From: Motilibacter rhizosphaerae
GTDB lineage: Bacteria > Actinomycetota > Actinomycetes > Motilibacterales > Motilibacteraceae
Assembly (NCBI RefSeq): GCF_004216915.1
Contig: NZ_SGXD01000006.1
Location: 58,784-122,783, forward strand
Direction: 5' to 3'
Length of the DNA stretch: 64,000 bases
Shown here: positions 1 through 9,885 of the stretch, piece after piece
How positions within the stretch are numbered: the stretch's first letter is position 1
Layout: each line of letters begins with the position of its first letter
The notes under the pieces: model-generated
Told to the model about the DNA's origin: nothing
Seen by the model: the letters and a program-made list of their open reading frames with translations, nothing else
The model's database searches: none
Translations under genes and position numbers: made by a program

Positions 1-1
1 C

Positions 2-16
2 GTGCACGCGGCCTGA
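2..16 (+). CDS. 3' end of an upstream gene (partial)
   Basis: Only four codons and a TGA are visible, in frame as V-H-A-A-stop, three bases before the tilS start. In many actinobacteria the gene before tilS encodes a zinc-dependent metalloprotease or a D-alanyl-D-alanine carboxypeptidase, but nothing here identifies the product. The reading frame is inferred from the stop codon position only. Confidence 0.3.
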   Translation: MHAA

Positions 17-19
17 CCC

Positions 20-1003
20 GTGGGCGGCGCGCTCGACCCCGCGCTCGCGCGGGTCCGCGGAGCCGTGCGCGCCGCGCTGGCGGACCTGCCGCCCGGCGGC
101 GCCGTGCTCGTCGCGTGCAGCGGGGGTGCGGACTCCCTCGCCCTCGCGGCCGCGGCCGCCTTCGAGGCCCCGCGCGCCGGGTTGCGCGCCGGGGCCGTCG
201 TCGTCGACCACCAGCTCCAGCCCGGGTCGGGCGAGGTGGCCGCCGCCGCGGCGTACGCGCTGGCGGGGCTGGGCCTCGCGCCCGTCGCGGTGCAGCAGGT
301 GGCTGTGGGGGAGCACGGCGGGCCGGAGGCGGCGGCGCGCACCGCGCGCTACGCCGCCCTGAGCGCCTGCGCCGACGCCGTGGGTGCCCCCGCGGTCCTG
401 CTCGGCCACACCCGCGACGACCAGGCCGAGACCGTGCTGCTCGGCCTGGCGCGGGGCTCGGGAGCGCGCTCGCTCGCGGGGATGCGCCCCGTCGACGGGC
501 GCTGGCGCCGCCCGCTGCTCGACGTGGACCGGGCCGAGTGCCGGCGCGCCTGCCTCGCCGCGGGGCTCGTCCCGTGGGACGACCCGCACAACGGCTCGGC
601 CGCGTACGCCCGGGTGCGGGTCCGCGCACAGGCCCTCCCGGCGCTCGAGGACGCGCTCGGGCCCGGGGTGGCCGGGGCGCTGGCGCGCACGGCCCGGCTG
701 CTGCAGCAGGACGCTGACGCGCTGGACGCGTGGGCCGCCCGCGCGCTCGACGAGGCGTCGGACGGCGACGGCCTCGACGTCGCCGCCCTGGCCGCACTCC
801 CCGCGGCCGTGCGCACCCGCGTGCTGCGCCGGGCCGCGCTCGCCGCCGGCTGCCCCGCGGGGGAGCTCGCCCTGTCCCACGTGGACGCCGTGGATGCCCT
901 CGTCACCCGGTGGAGGGGGCAGGGCCCGCTGGACCTGCCGGGCGGTGTCAGGGCGCGGCGGCGGTGTGGCAGGGTGAGCCTCGACCGGGCGCTGCCCGGC
1001 TGA
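20..1003 (+). CDS. tilS: tRNA(Ile)-lysidine synthase TilS
   Basis: Cytoplasmic enzyme that uses ATP and lysine to convert the wobble C of tRNA-Ile(CAU) to lysidine so that it reads AUA. The N-terminal PP-loop SGGADS at residues 34-39 is the ATP pyrophosphatase motif, followed by [14 protein letters not shown] typical of the family. At 327 residues it is a short, actinobacterial-type TilS; the C-terminal half is Ala/Leu-rich and poorly conserved. The GTG start lies three bases after a putative upstream stop. hpt follows 21 bases downstream in the usual tilS-hpt-ftsH order. Confidence 0.93.
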   Translation: MGGALDPALARVRGAVRAALADLPPGGAVLVACSGGADSLALAAAAAFEAPRAGLRAGAVVVDHQLQPGSGEVAAAAAYALAGLGLAPVAVQQVAVGEHGGPEAAARTARYAALSACADAVGAPAVLLGHTRDDQAETVLLGLARGSGARSLAGMRPVDGRWRRPLLDVDRAECRRACLAAGLVPWDDPHNGSAAYARVRVRAQALPALEDALGPGVAGALARTARLLQQDADALDAWAARALDEASDGDGLDVAALAALPAAVRTRVLRRAALAAGCPAGELALSHVDAVDALVTRWRGQGPLDLPGGVRARRRCGRVSLDRALPG

Positions 1004-1024
1004 CGAGCGGGCTGGAGGCAGGAC

Positions 1025-1576
1025 GTGCAGCAGGCGGACGTCGCAGGCGACCTCGAGAAGGTCCTCGTGACCGAGGAGCAGATCGCCGGGCGCCTGGCGG
1101 AGCTGGCCGAGCAGATCGCCGCCGACTACGAGGGGCGCGACCTGCTCCTCGTCGGGGTGCTCAAGGGCGCGGTCATGGTGATGGCGGACCTCTCCCGCGC
1201 GCTGCGGATCCACGTCGACATGGACTGGATGGCCGTCTCGTCGTACGGCTCGGGGACCAAGAGCTCGGGAGTCGTGCGCATCCTCAAGGACCTCGACCGC
1301 GACATCTCCGGCCGCCACGTGCTGGTCGTCGAGGACATCATCGACTCGGGCCTCACGCTGTCGTGGCTGCTCGCCAACCTGCGCTCGCGCCAGCCGGCTT
1401 CCCTCGAGGTCGCCGCGCTGCTCCGCAAGCCCGAGGCGGCGAAGGTCGACGTCGACGTGCGCTACGTCGGCTTCGACATCCCCGAGGAGTTCGTCGTCGG
1501 CTACGGCCTCGACTACGCCGAGAAGTACCGCAACCTCCCCTTCGTCGGGACGCTCGCGCCGCACGTCTACCGCTGA
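1025..1576 (+). CDS. hpt: Hypoxanthine phosphoribosyltransferase
   Basis: Purine salvage enzyme that transfers the phosphoribosyl group of PRPP to hypoxanthine or guanine to give IMP or GMP. The PRPP-binding signature [11 protein letters not shown] is at residues 101-111, and the loop [16 protein letters not shown] and the C-terminal base-binding segment are present. Length of 183 residues is normal. The GTG start has a clear GGAGG at 1014-1018, six bases upstream. It is probably co-transcribed with tilS; a small hairpin follows the stop. Confidence 0.96.
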   Translation: MQQADVAGDLEKVLVTEEQIAGRLAELAEQIAADYEGRDLLLVGVLKGAVMVMADLSRALRIHVDMDWMAVSSYGSGTKSSGVVRILKDLDRDISGRHVLVVEDIIDSGLTLSWLLANLRSRQPASLEVAALLRKPEAAKVDVDVRYVGFDIPEEFVVGYGLDYAEKYRNLPFVGTLAPHVYR

Positions 1577-1598
1577 CGCCCCGAGGTGTGGCGGGGCG
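1577..1598 (+). terminator. Hairpin after hpt
   Basis: Inverted repeat CGCCCCG / CGGGGCG with an 8-base loop starts directly after the hpt stop. There is no T-tract, as is common in this GC range, so it may be only a partial terminator before the ftsH promoter region. Confidence 0.4.
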
Positions 1599-1704
1599 CT
1601 CCCGCCGGAACAATGGGTCCCGGGCGCACGTTGACCGTGCGTCCCCGGTGCACGCCTCCTGGGGCGCCCGGAGCCGGCCCCGGCGGGCTCCAGCGCTCCC
1701 GGTG

Positions 1705-1710
1705 TACCGT
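1705..1710 (+). promoter_or_regulatory. Possible ftsH -10 element
   Basis: TACCGT fits the TANNNT -10 pattern seen throughout the window and would give an ftsH leader of roughly 48 bases. No convincing -35 is seen at normal spacing. The rest of 1599-1704 shows nothing recognisable. Confidence 0.3.
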
Positions 1711-1735
1711 CGGCAACCAGACCGTCGCTACTCGA

Positions 1736-1764
1736 GGAGGGACGGGGCCACCCGCCCCGCTTCG
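1736..1764 (+). promoter_or_regulatory. ftsH Shine-Dalgarno sequence with intervening hairpin
   Basis: A strong GGAGG at 1736-1740 (within GAGGAGG) sits 24 bases before the ftsH ATG, too far for normal initiation. A perfect all-GC hairpin (CGGGGC at 1743-1748, loop 1749-1753, GCCCCG at 1754-1759) lies between them. If folded, it leaves 2+5 = 7 bases of effective spacing. No in-frame start exists closer to the Shine-Dalgarno sequence. The structure is read directly from the sequence; its function in translation is inference. Confidence 0.6.
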
Positions 1765-3776
<2,012 letters not shown>

Positions 3777-3777
<1 letters not shown>

Positions 3778-4427
3778 TGGCCGAGCAGGCGGGCGCGGTC
3801 GTCGACGAGGACGGCCCGCTCGAGCAGAGCGACGTCACCCGCAGCGAGCGGGCGGGGCGCCCGGCGTACGACGAGGAGCGGGCTCGCGCCGCGGTGCGCG
3901 AGCTGCTCCTCGCGCTCGGGGAGGACCCCGACCGCGACGGCATCCGGGACACCCCCGCCCGCGTCGCCCGCGCCTACCGCGAGCTGTTCGCCGGGCTGTG
4001 GATGGAGCCGGAGGACGTGCTCACCACGACCTTCGACCTCGGCCACGACGAGATGGTCCTCGTCAAGGACATCCCGATGGTGAGCGCCTGCGAGCACCAC
4101 ATGCTGCCGTTCTACGGCGTGGCGCACGTCGGCTACATCCCCGGCCCCGAGGGGCGGATCACCGGCCTGTCCAAGCTGGCGCGCCTCGTCGAGGTCTACG
4201 CCCGCCGCCTCCAGGTGCAGGAGCGGCTGACCACCCAGGTGGCCGACTCCCTCGAGCGGATCCTCGGCCCGCGCGGCGTGATCGTCGTCGTCGAGGCCGA
4301 GCACACCTGCATGTCCACGCGCGGCATCCGCAAGCCCGGCGCGAAGACCGTGACCAGCGCCGTGCGCGGCCAGCTGCGCGACCCCGCGACCCGGGCCGAG
4401 GCCATGAGCCTGATCCTCGGCCGGTGA
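3777..4427 (+). CDS. folE: GTP cyclohydrolase I FolE
   Basis: Catalyses GTP to 7,8-dihydroneopterin triphosphate, the first step of folate synthesis. The 216-residue protein has the zinc ligands in CEHHMLPF (C105, H107 or H108) and C178 in HTCMSTRG, plus the [11 protein letters not shown] segment. The N-terminal 40 residues are an acidic, poorly conserved extension. The ATG overlaps the ftsH stop (TGATG), so translation is probably coupled to ftsH. It begins the folate block. Confidence 0.97.
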
Positions 4428-5287
4428 GCCCCGCCGCTCCCCCCGTGGTCGGCCTCCCGGCGACGCTGCCGCAGGACCGCTGCCTCGTCATGGGCGTCCT
4501 CAACGTCACGCCCGACTCGTTCAGCGACGGCGGCCGGTGGCTCGACCCGCGCGCGGCGGTCGAGCACGGCCTCGCGCTGGTGGCCGAGGGGGCCGACCTC
4601 GTCGACGTCGGCGGGGAGTCGACCCGCCCCGGCGCGGGGCGCGTGGAGCCCGACGAGGAGGCCCGCCGGGTGCTGCCGGTCGTCCGGGAGCTCGCCGCGG
4701 CGGGCGTCGTCGTCAGCATCGACACCATGCGGGCGAGCACCGCGCAGGCTGCGCTCGAGGCCGGGGCGGTCCTCGTCAACGACGTCTCCGGCGGGCTCGC
4801 CGACCCCGACCTCCCGCGGGTCGCGCGGGACGCGGGAGCGGCGTACGTCGCCATGCACTGGCGCGGGCACAGCGCCGGCATGCAGGCGCGCGCGGTCTAC
4901 GCGGACGTCGTCGCCGACGTGCGCGCCGAGCTCGCCGAGCGCGTCGCCGACCTGCTGGCCCTCGGCCTCGCGGCCGAGCAGCTCGTCGTCGACCCGGGGC
5001 TCGGCTTCGCCAAGACCGCCGCGCACAACTGGGCGCTGCTCGCCCGTCTGCAGGAGATCGCCTCGCTCGGCCTGCCCGTGCTCGTCGGCGCCTCCCGCAA
5101 GCGGTTCCTCGGCCTCGTCGGCCGGCCCGAGGGCTCCGTGCCCCTGCCCGTGGAGGAGCGCGAGGCGGCCACCGTCGCCGTGAGCGCCCTCGCGGCCGCG
5201 GCCGGCGCGTGGGCCGTCCGCGTGCACGAGGCCCGGGCCAACCGCGCCGCTGTCGACGTGGTCGCGGCGGCCGGAGCGGCGCGATGA
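4424..5287 (+). CDS. folP: Dihydropteroate synthase FolP
   Basis: Condenses 6-hydroxymethyl-dihydropterin diphosphate with p-aminobenzoate, the step targeted by sulfonamides. The 287-residue TIM-barrel protein shows [15 protein letters not shown] near the N-terminus, the [11 protein letters not shown] loop, and the C-terminal SRKRFLG and RVHEA motifs. The GTG start overlaps the folE stop as GTGA. The next gene starts by the same type of overlap at its own stop, so the block is tightly coupled. Confidence 0.97.
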   Translation: MSPAAPPVVGLPATLPQDRCLVMGVLNVTPDSFSDGGRWLDPRAAVEHGLALVAEGADLVDVGGESTRPGAGRVEPDEEARRVLPVVRELAAAGVVVSIDTMRASTAQAALEAGAVLVNDVSGGLADPDLPRVARDAGAAYVAMHWRGHSAGMQARAVYADVVADVRAELAERVADLLALGLAAEQLVVDPGLGFAKTAAHNWALLARLQEIASLGLPVLVGASRKRFLGLVGRPEGSVPLPVEEREAATVAVSALAAAAGAWAVRVHEARANRAAVDVVAAAGAAR

Positions 5288-5796
5288 GCCCGGTCGGCGC
5301 CGAGGACCGCCGCGCGGTGGAGCGCGTCACGCGCTCGCTGTACACCGCCATCGAGACCGCCGACCTCGACCTCATGCAGGCCGTGTGGCTCGACAGCGAC
5401 GACATCGTCTGCGTGCACCCCGGGTGGCCCGCCCTGCGCGGGCGCGGCCAGGTCATGCGCTCCTGGGCCGTCGTCATGGGCGGCGCGCCCTACGTCCAGT
5501 TCTTCCTCACCGACCTCGAGACCCGCATCGAGGGCGACACCGCCGTCGTGACCTGCGGCGAGTCGATGCTCACCGGCGCGGAGGGCAGCGAGGACGGCTT
5601 CGTCGGGGCGCGGGCCGTCTCCACCAAGGTGCTGACCCGCACCCCCGGCGGGTGGCGCGTCGTCGTCCACCACTCCTCCCCGGTGCTCGGCACCAGCGAG
5701 GACGACGACGACGACCACATGGACGACGACGACGCGGACGACGGGACGGGAACCGGTCCGCAGGGCACGAGCGAGGGGGATGGTCCGCGTGGCTGA
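5284..5796 (+). CDS. NTF2/SnoaL-like protein in the folate operon
   Basis: A 170-residue protein with an NTF2-like (SnoaL/DUF4440) fold signature: an N-terminal helix ending in a VWLDSDDIVCVHPGW segment, then GRGQVMRSWAVVM and alternating strands ending GGWRVVVHHSSPV. The C-terminus is an unusual acidic tail (runs of D around residues 139-153) outside the fold. The ATG overlaps the folP stop, and its own 3' end overlaps the next gene by 17 bases. I recall NTF2-like genes at this position in other actinobacterial folate operons, which points to a pathway-linked role, but no activity can be assigned. Confidence 0.8.
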   Translation: MSPVGAEDRRAVERVTRSLYTAIETADLDLMQAVWLDSDDIVCVHPGWPALRGRGQVMRSWAVVMGGAPYVQFFLTDLETRIEGDTAVVTCGESMLTGAEGSEDGFVGARAVSTKVLTRTPGGWRVVVHHSSPVLGTSEDDDDDHMDDDDADDGTGTGPQGTSEGDGPRG

Positions 5797-6679
5797 GGCT
5801 CCGCGCGACCGCATCGAGCTGCGGGGCGTGCGCGCGACGGGCTACCACGGGGTGTTCGAGTTCGAGCGGCGCGACGGCCAGGAGTTCGTCGTCGACGTCG
5901 TGCTCGGGCTCGACCTCGCCCCTGCCGCCGCCACCGACGCGCTCGACCGCACCGTCGACTACGGCGGCCTCGCGCTGCAGGTGCTGGCGCGGATCGAGGG
6001 CGAGCCCTCCGACCTCATCGAGACCCTCGCCGGGCGCATCGCCGACGACGTGCTGGCGAGCGCGCCGATCGTCGCCGACGTCGAGGTCGTCGTGCACAAG
6101 CCGACCGCGCCGATCCCCACGCCGTTCGGGGACGTCGCCGTCGTCGTGCGCCGCTCCCGCACCCGGGTCGCGCGGGTCGCGCTCGGGGCCAACCTCGGCG
6201 ACCGCCGTAGCGCGCTCCAGGGCGCTCTGCTCGGGCTCGCCGGCCTGCCCGGCACGCGGGTCACGGGCGTCGCCCCGCTCGTCGAGACCGCAGCGGTCAC
6301 CCTGCCCGGCAGCGGCCCGCAGCCCGACTACCTCAACACCGTCGTCCGCCTCGAGACCGCGCTGCCGCCCGCCGACCTGCTGGCCGCGGCCCACCGCATC
6401 GAGGCGGCGTACGCCCGGGTGCGGACCGAGCGCTGGGGCGCGCGCACGCTCGACGTCGACCTGCTGTCCTACGACGGGGTGGAGAGCGCGGCCCCCGAGC
6501 TGCTGCTGCCCCACCCGCGCGCGCACGAGCGCGCCTTCGTGCTGGTGCCGTGGGCGGCGCTCGAGCCGGGCGCGCTGCTGCTGGGCCGCCGCGTCGACGA
6601 GCTGCTCGCGGGGCTGCCCGAGGAGGAGCGCGCCTCCGTGCGCCCGGCCGAGGGCGAGCTGCCGCTGGAGCTGGTGTGA
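5780..6679 (+). CDS. folBK: Fused dihydroneopterin aldolase / HPPK (FolB-FolK)
   Basis: Bifunctional protein of 299 residues. Residues ~10-125 form the FolB domain (GYHGVFEFER with the catalytic Glu region, and HKPTAPIPTPF). Residues ~132-299 form the FolK domain (LGANLGDR, RWGARTLDVDLLSYDG, HPRAHERAFVLVPW). It would perform the aldolase step and the next pyrophosphorylation. The two enzymes are joined with almost no linker. The start could be the ATG at 5780 or the in-frame GTG at 5789. FolB-FolK fusions are known in some bacteria, while separate genes are usual in actinobacteria. Confidence 0.94.
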   Translation: MVRVAEAPRDRIELRGVRATGYHGVFEFERRDGQEFVVDVVLGLDLAPAAATDALDRTVDYGGLALQVLARIEGEPSDLIETLAGRIADDVLASAPIVADVEVVVHKPTAPIPTPFGDVAVVVRRSRTRVARVALGANLGDRRSALQGALLGLAGLPGTRVTGVAPLVETAAVTLPGSGPQPDYLNTVVRLETALPPADLLAAAHRIEAAYARVRTERWGARTLDVDLLSYDGVESAAPELLLPHPRAHERAFVLVPWAALEPGALLLGRRVDELLAGLPEEERASVRPAEGELPLELV

Positions 6680-7179
6680 CACCGCGCCTGCGCCCGATGC
6701 GCATCGCCGTCCTCGCGACGGTCGCGGTCGTCGCCGGCGTGGCGGCCTGGGCGCTGCTCGTCCTGCTCGACGCGCGCAGCGTCGACGTCCTCACCGCCTC
6801 CTGGCTCGCCGTCCCCCCGACCCTGCCCGTGGGACTGCTGGTCGTCGCCGTCGGCCTCGCGGTCGCCGTCCGCGCCTGGCGCCAGCGCGTCTCCGGCCAC
6901 CCGGACGCCCGCCCGCTCGAGCCGCTCTCGGCCGCGCGGGCCGTGGCGGCGGCGAAGGCGTCGGGCGCCGTGGGGGCGGTCGTGGGCGGCGCGTACCTCG
7001 GCTATGCGGCGTACCTCGTCCCGGACGCGCACAGCGAGCTGCGCACCTCCCGGCTGGTCGGCTGCGCCGCCGTGGTGGTCTGCTCCGTGCTCGTCGTGGC
7101 CGCCGCCGTCGCCCTCGAGCGCGTGCTGCGGCTGCCCGACGACGACGAGGACGACCCGAGCGGCGCCGACCGGCGCTGA
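6676..7179 (+). CDS. DUF3180 membrane protein
   Basis: A 167-residue integral membrane protein with about four hydrophobic helices (for example AVLATVAVVAGVAAWALLVL and the LPVGLLVVAVGLAVAVRAW region) and an acidic C-terminus. It matches the DUF3180 pattern that commonly follows folK in actinobacteria. The function is unknown. The GTG start overlaps the folB-folK stop as GTGA, making it the last gene of the folate block. It converges on the ABC ATPase gene. Confidence 0.85.
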   Translation: MTPRLRPMRIAVLATVAVVAGVAAWALLVLLDARSVDVLTASWLAVPPTLPVGLLVVAVGLAVAVRAWRQRVSGHPDARPLEPLSAARAVAAAKASGAVGAVVGGAYLGYAAYLVPDAHSELRTSRLVGCAAVVVCSVLVVAAAVALERVLRLPDDDEDDPSGADRR

Positions 7180-7191
7180 CCAGCACTGGTC
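7178..7191. terminator. Small hairpin between convergent genes
   Basis: GACCAG-CA-CTGGTC forms a perfect 6-bp stem overlapping the DUF3180 stop, flanked by CGGCGC direct repeats. It may terminate the folate operon. It is short, and the loop is only two bases. Confidence 0.3.
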
Positions 7192-7203
7192 CGGCGCTGG
7201 GGC

Positions 7204-8397
7204 TCAGCCGGGGATGCTGTCGACCTCCGCCTGGCTGAGGTCCACCCCGAGCGCGTCGGAGTCCACGCTGCGCCGCAGCGCCTCGTGCAGCGTCTTGGGC
7301 GTGAGCACGCCGAGGTAGCGCGCGCCGTCGAGGACCGCCACCCAGCCGGCGTCGTGCTGGAGCATCTCCTGCAGGGCGTGCTTGAGCGTGCTGCGCGCCG
7401 GCACCCACGCCTCCATGCGGTGGCAGGCCTCGCCGACCGTGCCCGACCCGCGCACGGTGTCGGGGATGCCGACCCACCCGCGCAGGGCGCCGCCCTCGTC
7501 GACGCAGACCGCCCACGAGGCGCCCTCGCGGCGCAGCACCTCGGCCGCCTCCGCGAGCGACTGCTCCACGCGCACCACCGGAGGGTGGTCGAGGTCCTGC
7601 TCGGCGATCTCCGTCACCGAGAGCCGCTTGAGCCCGCGGTCGGCGCCGACGAAGCCGGCGACGAAGTCGGTGGCGGGGCTGCCGAGGACGGCGGCGGGCG
7701 TGTCGTACTGCTCCAGCACGCCACCCTCGGACAGCACGGCGATGCGGTCGCCCAGCCGGACGGCCTCGTCGATGTCGTGCGTCACGAGCACGACCGTCTT
7801 GCCCACCTGCTCCTGCAGGCGGAGGAACTCGACCTGCAGCCGGTCGCGGACGACGGGGTCGACGGCGCCGAACGGCTCGTCCATCAGCAGGACGGGCGGG
7901 TCCGCGGCGAGCGCGCGGGCGACGCCGACGCGCTGGCGCTGCCCGCCGGAGAGCTGGTGGGGGTAGCGCGGACCGTGCACGGCCGGGTCGAGCCCGACGA
8001 GCTCGAGCAGCTCGGTCGCGCGGGCGCGGGTGCGCCTCTTGTCCCAGCCGAGCAGCGAGGGGACGGTGCCGACGTTGTCGAGCACGGTGCGGTGGGGGAA
8101 CAACCCGCCGGACTGGATGACGTAGCCGATGCGCCGGCGCAGCTGCGTGGCGTCGGCGCGCGTGACGTCCTCGCCGTCGAGCAGGATGCGCCCGCTCGAG
8201 GGCTCGATGAGCCGGTTGATCATCTTCAAGGTCGTCGTCTTGCCGCAGCCGCTCGGGCCGACCAGCGCGACCATCTCGCCCGCGGTGACGGCGAGGTCGA
8301 GGGCGCGGACCGCGGTCGTCCCGTCCGGGTACTGCTTCGCGACCGCCTCGAGGCGGATGGCGTCGGGCCGGGCGGTGCCGTTGGCGGTAGCGTCCAT
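7204..8397 (-). CDS. Osmoprotectant ABC transporter ATPase with CBS pair
   Basis: ATP-binding subunit of a glycine betaine/choline/carnitine-type importer (OpuCA/ProV family), 397 residues. Walker A GPSGCGKTT is at 47-55, signature LSGGQRQRV near 149, Walker B VLLMDEPFGAVDP, and the switch His in LVTHDIDEA. A CBS-domain pair occupies the C-terminal third (about 260-375), where this family senses ionic strength or a nucleotide. The ATG has a perfect AGGAGG six bases upstream, which lies inside the first codons of the divergent permease gene. It pairs with the two permeases and the lipoprotein. Confidence 0.93.
   Translation of the reverse strand: MDATANGTARPDAIRLEAVAKQYPDGTTAVRALDLAVTAGEMVALVGPSGCGKTTTLKMINRLIEPSSGRILLDGEDVTRADATQLRRRIGYVIQSGGLFPHRTVLDNVGTVPSLLGWDKRRTRARATELLELVGLDPAVHGPRYPHQLSGGQRQRVGVARALAADPPVLLMDEPFGAVDPVVRDRLQVEFLRLQEQVGKTVVLVTHDIDEAVRLGDRIAVLSEGGVLEQYDTPAAVLGSPATDFVAGFVGADRGLKRLSVTEIAEQDLDHPPVVRVEQSLAEAAEVLRREGASWAVCVDEGGALRGWVGIPDTVRGSGTVGEACHRMEAWVPARSTLKHALQEMLQHDAGWVAVLDGARYLGVLTPKTLHEALRRSVDSDALGVDLSQAEVDSIPG
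8388..8393 (+). promoter_or_regulatory. -10 element of permease gene (leaderless)
   Basis: TAGCGT ends six bases before the permease ATG at 8400 and lies inside the divergent ATPase coding sequence. There is no Shine-Dalgarno sequence upstream of that ATG, so a leaderless transcript is inferred. Confidence 0.5.
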
Positions 8398-8399
8398 CC

Positions 8400-9065
8400 A
8401 TGGCCTCCTCAGCCCCGAACCCGTGGTTCGACTGGGGCTACGTGCGTGACAACCGTCAGGACATCCTGTCTGCTCTCGAGCACCACGTCACCCTGACGGT
8501 CGAGACCGTGGTCATCGCCACGCTCGTCGCCCTGCCGCTGGCCGTGCTCGCCCGCCGCCGCAGGTGGCTGCGCGGGCCGCTGCTCGGCGTCGCGGGTGTG
8601 CTCTACACCATCCCCTCGCTGGCGTTCTTCGCCGTCCTCGCGCCCTGGAGCGGCATCGGGGCGCGCACCGTGCTCATCGGCCTCGTGGTCTACGCGCTGC
8701 TCATCCTCATCCGCAACACGCTGGTCGGCCTCGACGGCGTCCCGGACGACGTGCGGGAGGCCGCCCGCGGGCTCGGGTACGGGCCGGTGCGCATGCTGCT
8801 CCAGGTGGAGCTGCCCGTCGCCCTGCCCGCGGTGCTCACGGGCATCCGGCTCGCGACCGTCTCCACGGTCGCGCTCGTGACGGTGGGCGTCGTGGTCGGC
8901 TACGGCGGGCTGGGCCAGCTGATCCTGCGCGGCTTCAACAACAACTTCTACCGCGCGGAGATCTTCACGAACTCCCTGCTCTGCGTGCTGCTGGCGCTCG
9001 TGCTGGACCTGCTGCTGCTGGGAGCGTCACGGCTGCTCACGCCGTGGGCGAGGGGGCGGGCATGA
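8400..9065 (+). CDS. Osmoprotectant ABC transporter permease 1
   Basis: A 221-residue inner-membrane permease of the OpuCB/ProW (BPD_transp_1) type with about five to six helices. The EAA-like loop reads DVREAARGLGYGPVRMLLQVELPVALP. The C-terminal YGGLGQLILRGFNNNFY is characteristic of betaine-type permeases. The ATG at 8400 is two bases from the divergent ATPase start; an in-frame GTG at 8442 is a weaker alternative. Permease 2 overlaps its stop by four bases. Confidence 0.92.
   Translation: MASSAPNPWFDWGYVRDNRQDILSALEHHVTLTVETVVIATLVALPLAVLARRRRWLRGPLLGVAGVLYTIPSLAFFAVLAPWSGIGARTVLIGLVVYALLILIRNTLVGLDGVPDDVREAARGLGYGPVRMLLQVELPVALPAVLTGIRLATVSTVALVTVGVVVGYGGLGQLILRGFNNNFYRAEIFTNSLLCVLLALVLDLLLLGASRLLTPWARGRA
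8404..8409 (-). promoter_or_regulatory. Shine-Dalgarno sequence of ABC ATPase within divergent gene
   Basis: AGGAGG on the minus strand, six bases from the ATG at 8397. It lies within codons 2-4 of the plus-strand permease gene, so the ATPase mRNA leader must overlap the permease coding region. Confidence 0.7.
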
Positions 9066-9733
9066 GCTACCTGCACGACGCGTACGTCTGGGTGAACGAC
9101 CCCGACAACTGGCGCGGGGACCACGGCGTCCCGTCGCTGCTGCTCGAGCACCTGCGGATCACCGCCGTCTCGGTCGTGGCGGCCGGCGTGGTCGCGCTGC
9201 CGATCGGCGTGCTCCTCGGGCACGTGCGCCGCGGCGGCCCGGCGACCGTGGCGCTCACCAACCTCACCCGCGCGGTGCCGGTGCTCGCGGTGCTGACGAT
9301 CCTCGCGACCACGCCCGTGGGGTTCGGCGACCGGGCGAGCGAGTTCGCGCTCGCGCTGTTCGCGGCGCCGCTGCTGCTCGCCAACGCGTACGTCGGGATG
9401 CGGGGCGTCGACCCCGAGCTCGTCGAGGCGTCGCGGGGCATGGGCATGTCGGAGGGCCAGCTGCTGCTGCGGGTCGAGCTGCCGATCGCGCTGCCGCTGC
9501 TCGCCGCCGGGATCCGCACCGCGGTCGTGCAGGTCATCGCGACCGCGACGATCGCCGCGCTGGTCGGCGGGGGAGGGCTCGGCGTGCTCATCAACGAGGG
9601 GCTGAGCACGCAGCGCTACGGCGAGACCGTCGCGGGCGGCTTCCTCGTGGCGCTGCTCGCCGTCGTCGCCGAGCTCGCGCTCGCCGGGGTGCAGCGCTGG
9701 GTGACGCCCAAGGGGCTCGCCGGCGCCCGCTGA
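9062..9733 (+). CDS. Osmoprotectant ABC transporter permease 2
   Basis: Second permease of the importer, 223 residues, of the same BPD_transp_1 family as the gene before it but divergent in sequence. The EAA loop is LVEASRGMGMSEGQLLLRVELPIALP, and the C-terminal segment GGGGLGVLINEGLSTQ is diagnostic. The ATG overlaps the permease 1 stop (ATGA), so the two should be made together and form a heterodimeric channel. Confidence 0.92.
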   Translation: MSYLHDAYVWVNDPDNWRGDHGVPSLLLEHLRITAVSVVAAGVVALPIGVLLGHVRRGGPATVALTNLTRAVPVLAVLTILATTPVGFGDRASEFALALFAAPLLLANAYVGMRGVDPELVEASRGMGMSEGQLLLRVELPIALPLLAAGIRTAVVQVIATATIAALVGGGGLGVLINEGLSTQRYGETVAGGFLVALLAVVAELALAGVQRWVTPKGLAGAR

Positions 9734-9788
9734 CGCGCTCGTCCTCGTGCGGGGACGTGTCCACGATGTGAACGCGGCGCCTTCTCGC

Positions 9789-9817
9789 TTGCATCACAGC
9801 GCGTGGTCGGGTGGGGT
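9789..9817 (+). promoter_or_regulatory. Possible promoter of the binding lipoprotein
   Basis: TTGCAT (9789-9794), a 17-base spacer and TGGGGT (9812-9817) form a weak sigma-70-like promoter in the 152-base gap before the lipoprotein gene. The -10 is poor, so this is tentative. Confidence 0.22.
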
Positions 9818-9885
9818 GTACACCAGGGCCCGTGTGGGGCCACGCCGCCGCACATCGTGGCGGGGGGATGCGAGGAGGAAGCGCG

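Noticed and set aside
730..1764. Long N-terminal extension of the ftsH frame
   Set aside because: It runs through tilS and hpt in another frame, and FtsH homology begins at the ATG at 1765.
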